Below, piece by piece: positions 1 through 9,163 of a stretch of DNA of 64,000 nucleotides (positions are counted from its first letter, which is position 1; each line of letters starts with the position of its first letter). The DNA comes from Bacteroidia bacterium (GTDB taxonomy: Bacteria > Bacteroidota > Bacteroidia > B-17B0 > Aurantibacillaceae). The DNA lies in contig BPGX01000002.1 in assembly GCA_026003255.1 (NCBI GenBank), positions 186,001 to 250,000 of the forward strand, given 5' to 3'. A program made the position numbers and the translations under genes. Below the pieces are notes generated by a model. The model searched no databases. It worked only from the letters and a program-made list of their open reading frames with translations, and was not told where the DNA came from.

Positions 1-1022
1 TGAAAGATGGAAGTTTTATCAAATTGCGCACTAAAGAAGAAGACACAGCGATTGTAAAAGCAACTAAAGCAGAATTAGGTGTTCCTTATTCACATCAATC
101 AAACGAAACATTTGGTATGCAGTTTTATTTTGGTCCGAATCATTACAATACTTTGAAGAAATATGAAGATTGGGAATTAGAAAAAATTATTCCTACGGGC
201 TGGTGGGTGTTTCGTTATATCAATACCGGTTTAGTAATTCCGATTTTTAACTGGTTGAAAGGGACATTGAATTTTGGCATTATTTTGATTATTCTGAATA
301 TCATTATCAAAATTATCCTTTTTCCTATTTTTTACAAGAATTATATGAGTGGTGCAAAGATGCGTGCTTTGAAGCCAGAGTTAGATAAAATTAATGAAAA
401 GTATGGACCGAATGGCGACCCGGTGAAGAAGCAACAGGAGATAATGGCCTTGTATCAGCGGGCAAAAGCCAATCCAATGATGGGTTGTTTGTTATTATTG
501 ATTCAATTTCCACTATTAATTGCATTATTTAATTTTGTTCCGGCGGCGATTGAATTGCGTCAGGAAGCGTTTTTATGGGCAGATGATTTGTCTACTTATG
601 ACAGTATCTGGGATTTTGGGAAAATTCCAATTATCTATTCCATTTACGGAGATCATGTTTCTTTGTTTGCTTTGCTAATGTTTATCTCAACAATACTTTA
701 TACTTGGATGAATAGTGAAATGCTTTCACCACAGCAAAATCAACAGGTTCCGGGTATGAAGTTTATGATGTATTTTATGCCGGTAATTTTTCTGGCCGTG
801 ATGAATAATTATTCAGCAGGATTAAGTTGGTATTATTTTACAGCCAACATCTTGACATTTGGACAAACCTATTTGTTACGATATATTATTAAAGATGAAA
901 AAGTGAGAGCCGAGATAGAAGCTAACCTTAAAAAACCTGTAAAAGTAAGTGGATTTCAAAAGCGTTTGCAAGAGATGATGAAACAACAACAACAGATGCA
1001 AAACGTTAAGAAAAAAAGATAA
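1..1022 (+). CDS. yidC: YidC membrane protein insertase, C-terminal part (5' truncated)
   Basis: The reading frame is open to the left edge from base 3, so the track start (a TTG at 24) is internal and the N-terminal periplasmic domain is missing. What remains is the conserved insertase core. Several hydrophobic segments are visible, beginning with the LNFGIILIILNIIIKIILF helix, followed by a cytoplasmic coiled loop (MRALKPELDKINEKYG), the conserved NPMMGCLLLLIQFPLLIALF segment, and a Lys/Gln-rich C-terminal tail. YidC/Oxa1 proteins insert and fold inner-membrane proteins, alone or with SecYEG. The family assignment is secure from these motifs. Confidence 0.95.
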   Translation, partial: KDGSFIKLRTKEEDTAIVKATKAELGVPYSHQSNETFGMQFYFGPNHYNTLKKYEDWELEKIIPTGWWVFRYINTGLVIPIFNWLKGTLNFGIILIILNIIIKIILFPIFYKNYMSGAKMRALKPELDKINEKYGPNGDPVKKQQEIMALYQRAKANPMMGCLLLLIQFPLLIALFNFVPAAIELRQEAFLWADDLSTYDSIWDFGKIPIIYSIYGDHVSLFALLMFISTILYTWMNSEMLSPQQNQQVPGMKFMMYFMPVIFLAVMNNYSAGLSWYYFTANILTFGQTYLLRYIIKDEKVRAEIEANLKKPVKVSGFQKRLQEMMKQQQQMQNVKKKR

Positions 1023-1069
1023 TGGATTGTTTTAATTTTTATTGTAATTTTTTTTGAATAATCTTAAAT

Positions 1070-1165
1070 ACAATAGAACTCAGATACCACAGATTGAAAA
1101 CAGATTCCCACAGGTTATTTTTTACAAGATTTTTATTCGTTGGCGTATTATTTGAAATCTTGTGA
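1070..1165. repeat. Dispersed intergenic repeat, family C (copy 1)
   Basis: The block GATACCACAGATTGAAA followed by a CCACAGRTTATTTTTT stretch and TTATTCGTTG recurs near 5765-5850 and, more diverged, near 44098-44190. It lies between the end of yidC and the convergent metalloprotease gene. No ORF is associated with it. It is probably a small non-autonomous dispersed repeat; its function is unknown. Confidence 0.6.
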
Positions 1166-1242
1166 ATAATATGAATTCTAAAAATTTAATTTAGCATTTT
1201 CTCAATATGCCAGAGAATCAACCTGTTTAATAAATACAATGG

Positions 1243-3198
1243 TTATAGTTTGACAATTTTAAATGGTATTTTAATACCGTCAATAATAATACCTAATATG
1301 TATATACCACTCGTGTATTCTTCTAAATTTAAAGTTGCTTGAATTTGATCATTATTGTTAGTAACAATATTTTTTAAGAAAAATTTTCCCCCTAATAGAT
1401 TATACATCTCTATTTGATATTTTGAGTTAGAAGGGTTTTCAAAATTTATATTTAATAAATCAGAAGCCGGGTTAGGATATACTTTTATATTGTATTTCAG
1501 TTTTAAAAATTCTTCTATCCCTATGACCACACAGGAACCACTTGTTAATTGTATCATGTCGTAAAAACCACATTGTCCATAGATGTTTAAATCACTTGTT
1601 GAAACTTGATAATCACCTCCATCAACGTCAGATGTATATGGTTGTAATTTTCTTCGTAATGAGCCAGGAATGCTGAAGGGTTGATTCCCTAAAGTTCTGT
1701 AATACATTACAGCTGTACTGTCTATAACATGCATTAATCCTATGCCGTGACCGATTTCGTGATACATGACTTCTAAAAAGTCAACATTAAATGCAGGTAA
1801 GGTGTTGAATAAAGTATCATAGAAAAATTTATTAAGATACGACTTATTTATTCTAATATCAAAATCAACAAGCATTCTTGTAGGTGGTGATGGACAAATT
1901 ATATTTGCATTAACTCTAGTTTCTGCTATTATATTTGGATTTGAAAATTGGGATGGTTCTGCAACAAAAATATTACATATAGTATCCATTACGCCAAATC
2001 CCTGCAAAGCTGTATCTGTACCTAATTTAATATTAACTCCTGTTAAGCAAGTCCAATCTTTAATTGCTTTTTTTACACACATAACCATGTTGGGATTATT
2101 TCCAACACTTGTATCCAATCTAATAACATAACCTCCTGTCAGAGCATTGCTCTTGTATAGGTTGGCTTTTAATTTTTGAATAGTAGGAAGTCCTGATTTT
2201 ACAATAGTGTTGTAAATGGAGAAATAAACGGAAAACGACTTTGAGGCAAGATTTAAGTTACTTATAACACTATCACCTGAATTAGTAATTACAATAAAAT
2301 TGCCGCTGCCTGGCGTATTGGTTAAAGAAGGGTTGATAGTATCAATAGTTGAAGGCATTCTTATTTGTATCATAGTATCATTCCAAGATAAATAATCTAT
2401 GTTATCAAGTTTATTTAAATATGGAAAACCTAATTTGTCTGCATTTCTAAATTTTACTTGTCCGCTTCCCCTTGTTGCACCAAAATTATTTCCTTTTATG
2501 GTAAGTATTTCGTTTAAACCTCCATTTATAGGCGAGTTAAAATCTTTTATTGTAGGTGGACAAACGGATATACTATTTGTTAAATAGCCGTTATAGGTTA
2601 AACTATTATACGAGTTTAGTGTTGTGCCTGTTGAAGATGTAGTATAAAAACAGCTATTAATGGCTGTAACAGAATTGGTAAGAGTAACGTTGACATTACC
2701 ACAATTAACTATTCCCATTTTCACATGAGCCAGTAATTGATAAGAAGTAGTTATTTGAGTTCGTACCGGAGTACCTGGAAAATTTGAACTTATAGCAAAA
2801 GCAAAAACATTTGAGGAATTATCAATCATATAGGCATTAGCAGGTAAATAATTTGAAGGATTACTAAAATTCGGTCCATTTGTTACTGTAACATTAGAAG
2901 CAGCAACTACGCTTGAACCAAAAACTGTAGAATTATAGGTAAGCCAAACAGGAACATTGTCAAGATAAGTAGAATTATTGTCTGCTTTGATGTTTACATC
3001 AAACTCAAAAATTGAACCCGAAATTACAGGATTGGTTACCTCAAGAAATAGATCATTGACATAAGTTTTGTTGAGGGAGTTTTTAGAAACTAATTGAATT
3101 TTAGCTTCAATAATTGTATTAAAATTTTTGTATCTTTCAGTATACGGAATATCTATTTGCTTATCTTTTTTTGTTTCTTTTACACTTATGTTTTTTTT
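1243..3198 (-). CDS. Secreted metzincin-type metalloprotease with T9SS sorting domain, C-terminal part of a frameshifted gene
   Basis: The track begins at an internal Met (2829), but the frame is open up to a TAA at 3199-3201, so about 651 residues are coded. Seen in order: an unassigned N-terminal region, an IPT/TIG-like segment (CPPTIKDFNSPINGG...LTIKGNNFG), a zinc-binding HEIGHGIGLMH motif (HExxHxxGxxH) followed by a Met-turn-like AVMYY, and a C-terminal T9SS type A domain (VYPNPASDLLNINF...). The preceding ORF (3186-3737) supplies a signal peptide and ends in an A10 tract. One extra A, or a -1 frameshift there, joins the two into one protein of about 831 residues. Expected to be exported through the T9SS and to act extracellularly; the substrate is unknown. 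Confidence 0.8.
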   Translation of the reverse strand, partial: KKNISVKETKKDKQIDIPYTERYKNFNTIIEAKIQLVSKNSLNKTYVNDLFLEVTNPVISGSIFEFDVNIKADNNSTYLDNVPVWLTYNSTVFGSSVVAASNVTVTNGPNFSNPSNYLPANAYMIDNSSNVFAFAISSNFPGTPVRTQITTSYQLLAHVKMGIVNCGNVNVTLTNSVTAINSCFYTTSSTGTTLNSYNSLTYNGYLTNSISVCPPTIKDFNSPINGGLNEILTIKGNNFGATRGSGQVKFRNADKLGFPYLNKLDNIDYLSWNDTMIQIRMPSTIDTINPSLTNTPGSGNFIVITNSGDSVISNLNLASKSFSVYFSIYNTIVKSGLPTIQKLKANLYKSNALTGGYVIRLDTSVGNNPNMVMCVKKAIKDWTCLTGVNIKLGTDTALQGFGVMDTICNIFVAEPSQFSNPNIIAETRVNANIICPSPPTRMLVDFDIRINKSYLNKFFYDTLFNTLPAFNVDFLEVMYHEIGHGIGLMHVIDSTAVMYYRTLGNQPFSIPGSLRRKLQPYTSDVDGGDYQVSTSDLNIYGQCGFYDMIQLTSGSCVVIGIEEFLKLKYNIKVYPNPASDLLNINFENPSNSKYQIEMYNLLGGKFFLKNIVTNNNDQIQATLNLEEYTSGIYILGIIIDGIKIPFKIVKL

Positions 3199-3737
3199 TT
3201 AATGATAAATTTATTTCCCGTAATACTAGAAATATCCCTGTATAAATCCTCTAATTTTACATATGGTTGTGGTTCGTATGGAGGAATACAATTGTAACTT
3301 AATTTTTCAGGGTTGGATATATCTATCATCAATTTTATCCTATGATTGTTTCTTTCGTTCTTTGGATATAGAAAAATCAATGCATTAGTAGTTTCAACAA
3401 TACCATTTCCATGAGCACTCAAACCAACATATTCTATTCCTGTTTGTGGGTCAAAATATCTTCCCCCATCTACCTCTATTTTTATTATACTATCCGCAGG
3501 CATTTTCCCTTTAATCATTCTTGTCACCTTAAAGGACATCAAAGTAAATAATTGTCTTTTATCTAAAAATGAAACATTTTTATTAGTATAATACCCTTCA
3601 AAAACATAATCAGATTGATTTATATGTTCTTGCAACCAGTTATAAGAGTTGTAATAATTTTCTGTTTGAGCTGCCCCTTTTAATACAATTAAAAATAAAC
3701 CAACTAAGATCAAATATAAAAAGATTCTCAAGTTCAT
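3186..3737 (-). CDS. N-terminal part of the frameshifted T9SS metalloprotease (signal peptide and first domain)
   Basis: 183 residues beginning with a typical signal peptide (MNLRIFLYLILVGLFLIVL..., cleavage near AAQ). The rest resembles no family I can name. It ends in IIKKKT at a run of ten A (minus strand; T10 at 3191-3200), exactly where the downstream metalloprotease frame opens. It is most simply the 5' part of the same gene. A TAAATTTG -7 element upstream (about 3783-3790 read on the minus strand) fits as its promoter. It could alternatively be expressed alone as a short exported protein if no slippage occurs. Confidence 0.7.
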   Translation of the reverse strand: MNLRIFLYLILVGLFLIVLKGAAQTENYYNSYNWLQEHINQSDYVFEGYYTNKNVSFLDKRQLFTLMSFKVTRMIKGKMPADSIIKIEVDGGRYFDPQTGIEYVGLSAHGNGIVETTNALIFLYPKNERNNHRIKLMIDISNPEKLSYNCIPPYEPQPYVKLEDLYRDISSITGNKFIIKKKT

Positions 3738-4142
3738 ATTTATTTTTTAAACGTTAATTATTTTTCAAAAAAAATATTCTTTTGCAAATTTAATAAAAAT
3801 TTATTTATATTAACAATTTACAGAGGCAGAAATGTTTTTACATCCTACGTTTTTTTCTTAATTTATTATTAATGATTTTGAATTAAGGAAAAATGGATAA
3901 TTCAAAATATAGTGAATAAAAGGAATTAGTATTAAAAATTAAATGAAGAAAATCCTTAAAACAGATGATTTTTTTGTAAGTGACTCTTAGCGTCTTTCAA
4001 GTTGCATTTGGATTTTTATTCATTTATTTTTTCTTTTTTAAATGTAATAGTTAGATGAGATAAATTTGAAAAATTTCATGTAGATTTGATGTTTTGATAT
4101 AATGCGATTAACTAACTTTGCATGGAATAATAATTTAAGTGA
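3738..4142. other. Intergenic region with divergent promoters
   Basis: 405 bases, very AT-rich, without a plausible ORF. It contains a TAAATTTG-type -7 element on the minus strand for the split protease gene and TAACTTTG (about 4111-4118) on the plus strand for the acyltransferase. The 21-mer GAAAAATTTCATGTAGATTTG appears near 4067 and again near 5848 upstream of the AIM24-family gene. Nothing else is recognisable. Confidence 0.5.
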
Positions 4143-5003
4143 ATGTCTGAAAAATACATTGATGTTGAGAAGGTATTAAAAGAAAAAGTGCCTAAGTTTT
4201 ACAAAGTTATTCCACGTTTTTTAGTTTCATGGGTAAAAAAAGTTTTGCACGAAGAGGACATTAATTATGCAATGTCTTCTTTTGGTCATCTAAGAGATTT
4301 AAAATTTAATGATAGTGTTTTGAAGTTTCTTGACGCAAAAGTTATTTCACACGGCGTGGATAATATTCCTGAATCAGGTAGTGTTATTATAGCATCCAAT
4401 CATCCATTAGGGGGATTAGACGGGATGGCTTTGATTAAAGCAGTGAGTGAGAAAAGAAAAGATATTAAGTTTATCGTCAATGATGTTTTATTAAAATTAG
4501 AAAATTATTCTGGTATTTTTGTAGGTGTGAATAAGTTAGGTAGTACACCAAAATCATCGCTTCTGGAAGTAGAGAAAGTATTTGCATCGGATAATGCCAT
4601 TTTATTTTTTCCTGCTGGCTTAGTTTCCAGAAAGCAGAAGATTAATGGCAAATGGCAAATTCAGGATTTGATGTGGAATAAAACGTTTGTTCAAAAAGCG
4701 GTGCAGTATTCAAAGCCCATTATTCCCACATTTATTGAAGGAAAAAATTCTAATTTCTTTTACAATCTGGCGTATTGGAGAAAAAAACTTGGAATTAAGG
4801 GAAATATCGAAATGCTTTTTTTACCGGATGAAATGTTTAAACAAAAACATCAAACCATTCCAATTTATTTTGGTAAACCTATTCGCCCTGAAATTTTAGA
4901 TAAATCAAAAAATTTTAATGAATGGGCAAATGTGATTAAAAATTATGTTTACTCTGGAAGTATTCAGAAGAATATAAGTTTTGAAGAATATCTAAAAAAA
5001 TAA
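4143..5003 (+). CDS. 1-acyl-glycerol-3-phosphate acyltransferase-like (LPLAT superfamily) protein
   Basis: 286 residues. The motif SNHPLGGLDG fits the NHP-GG-DG variant of the acyltransferase catalytic block seen in Bacteroidota. A later LFFPAGLVSRK corresponds to the acceptor-binding FPEG-like block, and PIIPTFIEGKNSNFFYN to the C-terminal block. Such enzymes transfer acyl chains to glycerol phosphate, ornithine lipids or other lipid acceptors at the inner membrane; the acceptor cannot be told from sequence. A TAACTTTG promoter element lies about 25 bp upstream of the ATG. The following SprT-like gene starts 31 bp after its stop and may be cotranscribed. Confidence 0.8.
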   Translation: MSEKYIDVEKVLKEKVPKFYKVIPRFLVSWVKKVLHEEDINYAMSSFGHLRDLKFNDSVLKFLDAKVISHGVDNIPESGSVIIASNHPLGGLDGMALIKAVSEKRKDIKFIVNDVLLKLENYSGIFVGVNKLGSTPKSSLLEVEKVFASDNAILFFPAGLVSRKQKINGKWQIQDLMWNKTFVQKAVQYSKPIIPTFIEGKNSNFFYNLAYWRKKLGIKGNIEMLFLPDEMFKQKHQTIPIYFGKPIRPEILDKSKNFNEWANVIKNYVYSGSIQKNISFEEYLKK

Positions 5004-5034
5004 TTCAGAGGTGTTGAATTCGTAAATCAATGCC

Positions 5035-5664
5035 ATGACAAGAGAACAATTAATTGAAAGAAATAAGCAAGTTTTAAGAAAATACATTCCAGAAAAAGCG
5101 ATTGAAAGAATAAGTGAAATGATATTGGAATATGATTTTAAATTAATAATAAAGGGCGATAGACGAAGTAAATGGGGAGATTTTAGGGCATCTTATGGTG
5201 ATAGAAATTATTCAACCATTACAATCAATAAGAGTTTGAATCCATATAGTTTTTTGATTACTTTGGTTCATGAGATTGCACATTGCAAGACCTATAGAGA
5301 GTTTGGAAATAAGGTAGATGCGCATGGAAGAGAGTGGAAAAAAAATTTTCAGATTTTAATGCAGCATTTTTTAAACACAGATGTATTTCCAATTGATGTA
5401 CTGTATGTTTTAAGAAAACATCTTCAAAATCCACTTGCTTCTGCAAATGCAGATGTTGAGTTATACAAAGTGCTGATGAATTATGATTCAAAAGAAAAGG
5501 TTGTATTATTAGAATACCTTTCAGATGGCCAGAAATTTATCTTTGAAGAAAATCTTTATCAAAGAATTGGATTGGTAAGAAAAAGAATTGAATGTGTGCA
5601 ACTTTCTACTAATAAAAAATATCTATTTTCACCAATTGTGGAAGTGGAACTTGTGGAGGAATGA
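5035..5664 (+). CDS. SprT-like zinc metallopeptidase-domain protein
   Basis: 209 residues with the SprT-like signature LVHEIAHCKTYREFGNKVDAHGREWKK: an HExxH zinc motif at about residues 80-84 and a third His in the DAHGREW block. The family is related to SprT/Spartan proteases. In Bacteroidota these are short cytoplasmic proteins of unproven substrate. There is no signal peptide. It lies close behind the acyltransferase, with no obvious functional link. Confidence 0.8.
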   Translation: MTREQLIERNKQVLRKYIPEKAIERISEMILEYDFKLIIKGDRRSKWGDFRASYGDRNYSTITINKSLNPYSFLITLVHEIAHCKTYREFGNKVDAHGREWKKNFQILMQHFLNTDVFPIDVLYVLRKHLQNPLASANADVELYKVLMNYDSKEKVVLLEYLSDGQKFIFEENLYQRIGLVRKRIECVQLSTNKKYLFSPIVEVELVEE

Positions 5665-5764
5665 ATTGGGGTTTCATTTTAGATTTTTATTTATTAGTGC
5701 TACATTTAAGAAGTTCCAGATATTAAATTTGTATTCTCCTATAAATCTTTCTTTGAACAAATCT

Positions 5765-5850
5765 AAATCAATAGAACACGGATACCACAGATTGAAACCG
5801 ATTTCCACAGATTATTTTTTTAGATTATTATTCGTTGATGTGTTATTGAA
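5765..5850. repeat. Dispersed intergenic repeat, family C (copy 2)
   Basis: Contains GATACCACAGATTGAAA, TTTCCACAGATTATTTTTTTAGATT and TTATTCGTTGATGTGTTATT. It closely matches the copy at 1070-1165 in the same order and orientation. It sits directly upstream of the AIM24-family gene and abuts its -7 element, so it may contribute to its 5' region. Confidence 0.6.
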
Positions 5851-5885
5851 AAATTTCATGTAGATTTGCCTAAAAATAAAGTTTT

Positions 5886-6665
5886 ATGAAAAATCATGAA
5901 ATTGATTACAAAATTTATGGTGAGGAACTACAATGTGTAGAAATAATATTAGACCCCAATGAGACAGTAGTTGCGGAGCCGGGCAGTTTAATGTATATGG
6001 ATGATGGAATTAAAATGGAAACAATTTTTGGGGATGGTTCGCAACAATCTTTTTTAGGAAAATTATTTTCAGCAGGTAAAAGATTATTAACTGGTGAAAA
6101 TTTGTTTATTACGGCTTATACCAATCTTTCTTCGCAAAGAAAACAAGTTACTTTTGCTGCTCCCTATACAGGTAAAATTATACCAATAAATTTAATGCAA
6201 TACAATGAGAAAATCATTTGTCAGAAAGATAGTTTTTTGTGTGCCGCAAAAGGAGTGAGTATTGGTATTGAGTTTCAGAAAAAATTGGGTGCAGGATTAT
6301 TTGGTGGCGAAGGTTTTATCATGCAAAAGTTAGAAGGTGATGGCATGGCGTTTATGCATTCGGGTGGATATATTATTCATAAAAGTTTACAAGCGGGTGA
6401 ATTGATAAAAGTGGATACGGGTTGTATTGTAGCGTTCACCAGCAGTGTAGATTATGATATTCAATTTGTAGGAGGAATAAAGAATACATTGTTTGGTGGC
6501 GAAGGGGTATTTTTTGCAGTATTGAGAGGACCGGGTGAAGTATGGTTGCAATCCTTACCAATCAGTCGCTTAGCCGGACGCATACTGTCCTTTGCTACGA
6601 CCACATCCAGACGTGAAGAAGGAAGTATATTAGGTGGATTAGGGGATTTATTAGATGGGGATTGA
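5886..6665 (+). CDS. TIGR00266/AIM24 family protein
   Basis: 259 residues with the AIM24 fold signatures: VVAEPGSLMYMDDGIKMET near the N-terminus, GGEGFIMQKLEGDGMAFMHSGG in the centre, VDTGCIVAFTSSVDYDIQ, and FGGEGVFFAVLRGPGEVWLQ near the C-terminus. It is a soluble beta-rich protein; the bacterial function is unknown. A TAGATTTG -7 element ends about 18 bp upstream of the ATG. Family assignment is confident, function is not. Confidence 0.85.
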   Translation: MKNHEIDYKIYGEELQCVEIILDPNETVVAEPGSLMYMDDGIKMETIFGDGSQQSFLGKLFSAGKRLLTGENLFITAYTNLSSQRKQVTFAAPYTGKIIPINLMQYNEKIICQKDSFLCAAKGVSIGIEFQKKLGAGLFGGEGFIMQKLEGDGMAFMHSGGYIIHKSLQAGELIKVDTGCIVAFTSSVDYDIQFVGGIKNTLFGGEGVFFAVLRGPGEVWLQSLPISRLAGRILSFATTTSRREEGSILGGLGDLLDGD

Positions 6666-6715
6666 TTTTAATAACAGGGAACTATAAATTGATGACTTAT
6701 TAAGTTAATAATTAG

Positions 6716-7504
6716 ATGAAGTTTACAAATCATGTTTATTGCTACTTGATGTTTATTTGTTTGAGTTTATTTGCTTTAAAAGCTCAACAAAAATGTGATA
6801 TCAGAGATTATTACGATGATTTTATTGAAGTGAAAAGAATGAAATCCCAAAATCATTATTTTTTAATTAGTAATATTATTCCAATCCAACAAAATAATTG
6901 CGTTTCAGAATTTATAAATAATAATCAGAAATTTCTGAGCTATTTACTTACTAATTTTTCATCTACTGTAAATCGTAAGGATTTTTTAAGCATTTCGGAT
7001 AGTGTTCAATTAAAAAGATCTTTCATAGAACATTTAAAGAAGGATAGTATTTTTAATCCATTGATGCAAGAATTAAATGATAAGTCCATTTTGAAAATCA
7101 AGAAAAAAGATACTGTAACAATGAATGAAATTCTTAGTATAGCCGTTAAATTCTTTTCAATTCAGAATATCAATGAAGAAGGGTATTATTTAGGTAAAAT
7201 ATGTATTGACCCCAGATTTTTAATAAATACAGAACCTATTAGAAAACCGTTTATAGAAGCATTTTGTTTTTCCACTGTATTTAAATACCTTGATGATGAA
7301 AATATAAAACTTTATGATGAATTTATTAAAGCTATTAAGGAAATTTACACTATAAATCTTGGAAATAACAATTCTGAAAAATTATTGAGGGCACAAGGTG
7401 CTTTATACATACTGATGAAACAAAATGAAAAATTGAAAAAATCAGTGAAGAAAGAGTATGAGTTACAAAAAGATTATTTGCCTTTTATTTTAGTATCAAA
7501 ATAA
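6716..7504 (+). CDS. Hypothetical exported protein
   Basis: 262 residues beginning with a likely signal peptide (NHVYCYLMFICLSLFALKAQ, cleavage after Ala-Gln). The rest is Lys/Asn/Ile-rich with no motif I recognise. It is followed by another unknown exported protein, and the two may form a small unit. The ORF is long and its composition matches the neighbouring genes, so it is probably real. Confidence 0.6.
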   Translation: MKFTNHVYCYLMFICLSLFALKAQQKCDIRDYYDDFIEVKRMKSQNHYFLISNIIPIQQNNCVSEFINNNQKFLSYLLTNFSSTVNRKDFLSISDSVQLKRSFIEHLKKDSIFNPLMQELNDKSILKIKKKDTVTMNEILSIAVKFFSIQNINEEGYYLGKICIDPRFLINTEPIRKPFIEAFCFSTVFKYLDDENIKLYDEFIKAIKEIYTINLGNNNSEKLLRAQGALYILMKQNEKLKKSVKKEYELQKDYLPFILVSK

Positions 7505-7544
7505 TTTGATGTTTTATTCAAAGAATTTAATGTACATTTGTATT

Positions 7545-8324
7545 ATGAAAGTGTTTCTTCAAAAGATAAACAAAAAATGTTTTTTTGTTTTTTTATTTTA
7601 TATCTTTGATTTTGCGATTCTTTTCTCTCAAATAAAAATTACAAAAGCAGAAGATTTTGAAGAAGGACTTGTTCTGGAATTTCAAGAATGCAAGCCAGAC
7701 AGTGTGTTTCCTGGTCCTTCTGGTAAAAATCAAATATGGGATTTTTCTAATTTGAAACCTACTTCAAATAAAATTACTCAAAAAATCATGTCCATCAAAT
7801 CTACCAGTTATGATGATTATTTTCCCGATGCTCAACTGGCAGAAGTAAATTCCGACGGAACGTTTGTCTTTTTTAGGAAAACAAAATCAGAAAATTATCT
7901 CGTGGGTTTTGCAGATGAAAGACAGGAAATGACAATGAAATATGTAGATAATATGATTTTCATGAAACGTCCTATTCAATTTGGTGATAGTATTTCCGAT
8001 ACATTCAGAAGAGAATATTCCACGAGTTATTTTGAATTCAAAGGAAATGGTACAGTCACAATTGTTGCTGATGGATATGGAAAGTTAATTTTACCCAATA
8101 AAACTTATGATAAAGTATTAAGAGTGAAAATTGTTCAAGAAAGCTTAGATACACTTGATCAATACAAAACAAAAAATAAAACTACCAATATTACTTATTT
8201 GTGGTTTAATAATGAAAACAAATCTACTTTATTAAAAATAAACGAACTCACAACGCCCTTTTTTACAAATAAAACAGTTCTATACTTATTAAGCGAAACA
8301 AACGAAAAGAAGAAGAAAAATTAG
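7545..8324 (+). CDS. Hypothetical exported protein
   Basis: The track starts at 7506, but the ATG at 7545 is preferred. It opens the signal peptide MKVFLQKINKKCFFVFLFYIF...FSQ, and a TACATTTG -7 element lies immediately upstream (about 7533-7540), which would make the longer start untranscribed. The mature part (about 235 residues) resembles small lipoprotein- or porin-associated beta proteins of Bacteroidota, but I cannot name a family. It ends 12 bp before the convergent methyltransferase gene. Confidence 0.6.
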   Translation: MKVFLQKINKKCFFVFLFYIFDFAILFSQIKITKAEDFEEGLVLEFQECKPDSVFPGPSGKNQIWDFSNLKPTSNKITQKIMSIKSTSYDDYFPDAQLAEVNSDGTFVFFRKTKSENYLVGFADERQEMTMKYVDNMIFMKRPIQFGDSISDTFRREYSTSYFEFKGNGTVTIVADGYGKLILPNKTYDKVLRVKIVQESLDTLDQYKTKNKTTNITYLWFNNENKSTLLKINELTTPFFTNKTVLYLLSETNEKKKKN

Positions 8325-8335
8325 TTTCTCAATTG

Positions 8336-9100
8336 TTACTTTTTTCTACACAAATAAATTTTCTCTCCTTTTGGTAATCGGTAATAATCTATTTCTTCAT
8401 CTGAAAATTCTTTAGTGTAATCGTATTCTTCTACTATAAATCCAACACTTCTTAATCTATCCGGATAATCCAATCCATATAATCGCACGTGATCTTTTTG
8501 CCAGAAGTGTTTTTCGCGTTCTTCTGGTGATGTAATGCTTTTATCTTCGTAAGTTTTTTCTCTGCTGGTATCCTGCGGTACCTGAAAAATGCCCCAGCCA
8601 CCGGGTTTCATCATTCTGTACAATTCTTTCATACATTGAATATCATCATCCACATGTTCTAACACATGATTCGCCAAAATCACATCAAAAGTATTATCTG
8701 GTAATGGTGAATGATGTAAATCAAAATGTAAGTCCGCAATAGGCGATTCAATATCAGCTGTGAGATATTCCAGATTTGGCATTTTTATGAAAATGGGCAA
8801 AAAACATTGCTCTGGTGCGATGTGTAATACTTTTAATTTATCAGTAAAAAAATTGGTTTTATTTTTCAAGAATAACCATAACAAACGATGTCGTTCAAGA
8901 GAAAGCGTTCCGGGAGAAAGCACGTTGTCCCTTTTACTTTTTTCGGAATAACCATAAGGTAAAAATTTGCGGTAAGTTTTTCCATTGATGGGATCTTTGT
9001 ATCTTTTTCCGTAAAATAATAGAGGAGCAAAAAATTTTACCAGATAACTAAGACGAATTAAAATAGGTCTTGGAATTTTTTTTAGCAAATAATGAAACAT
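8336..9100 (-). CDS. Class I SAM-dependent methyltransferase (type 11)
   Basis: 254 residues. The central segment has the SAM-binding fold: VLHIAPEQCF (motif I region), YLTADIESPIADLHFDLHH, and PLPDNTFDVILANHVLEHVDDD with the LEH signature, then MMKPGGWGIFQVPQ. The family acts on sugars, quinones, lipids or small molecules; the substrate is undetermined. The N-terminal PILIRLSYLVKFFAPLLFYGKRY may associate with the membrane. Family certain, substrate unknown. Confidence 0.85.
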   Translation of the reverse strand: MFHYLLKKIPRPILIRLSYLVKFFAPLLFYGKRYKDPINGKTYRKFLPYGYSEKSKRDNVLSPGTLSLERHRLLWLFLKNKTNFFTDKLKVLHIAPEQCFLPIFIKMPNLEYLTADIESPIADLHFDLHHSPLPDNTFDVILANHVLEHVDDDIQCMKELYRMMKPGGWGIFQVPQDTSREKTYEDKSITSPEEREKHFWQKDHVRLYGLDYPDRLRSVGFIVEEYDYTKEFSDEEIDYYRLPKGEKIYLCRKK

Positions 9101-9163
9101 AATAATTTACACACGGCTGCAATAAAAAGAAATTTATGAATACTTATGTACACGAAAAATAAA

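Noticed and set aside
5588-5863. 91-residue plus-strand ORF after the SprT-like gene
   Set aside because: It overlaps the SprT-like gene in another frame and then runs through dispersed repeat C.
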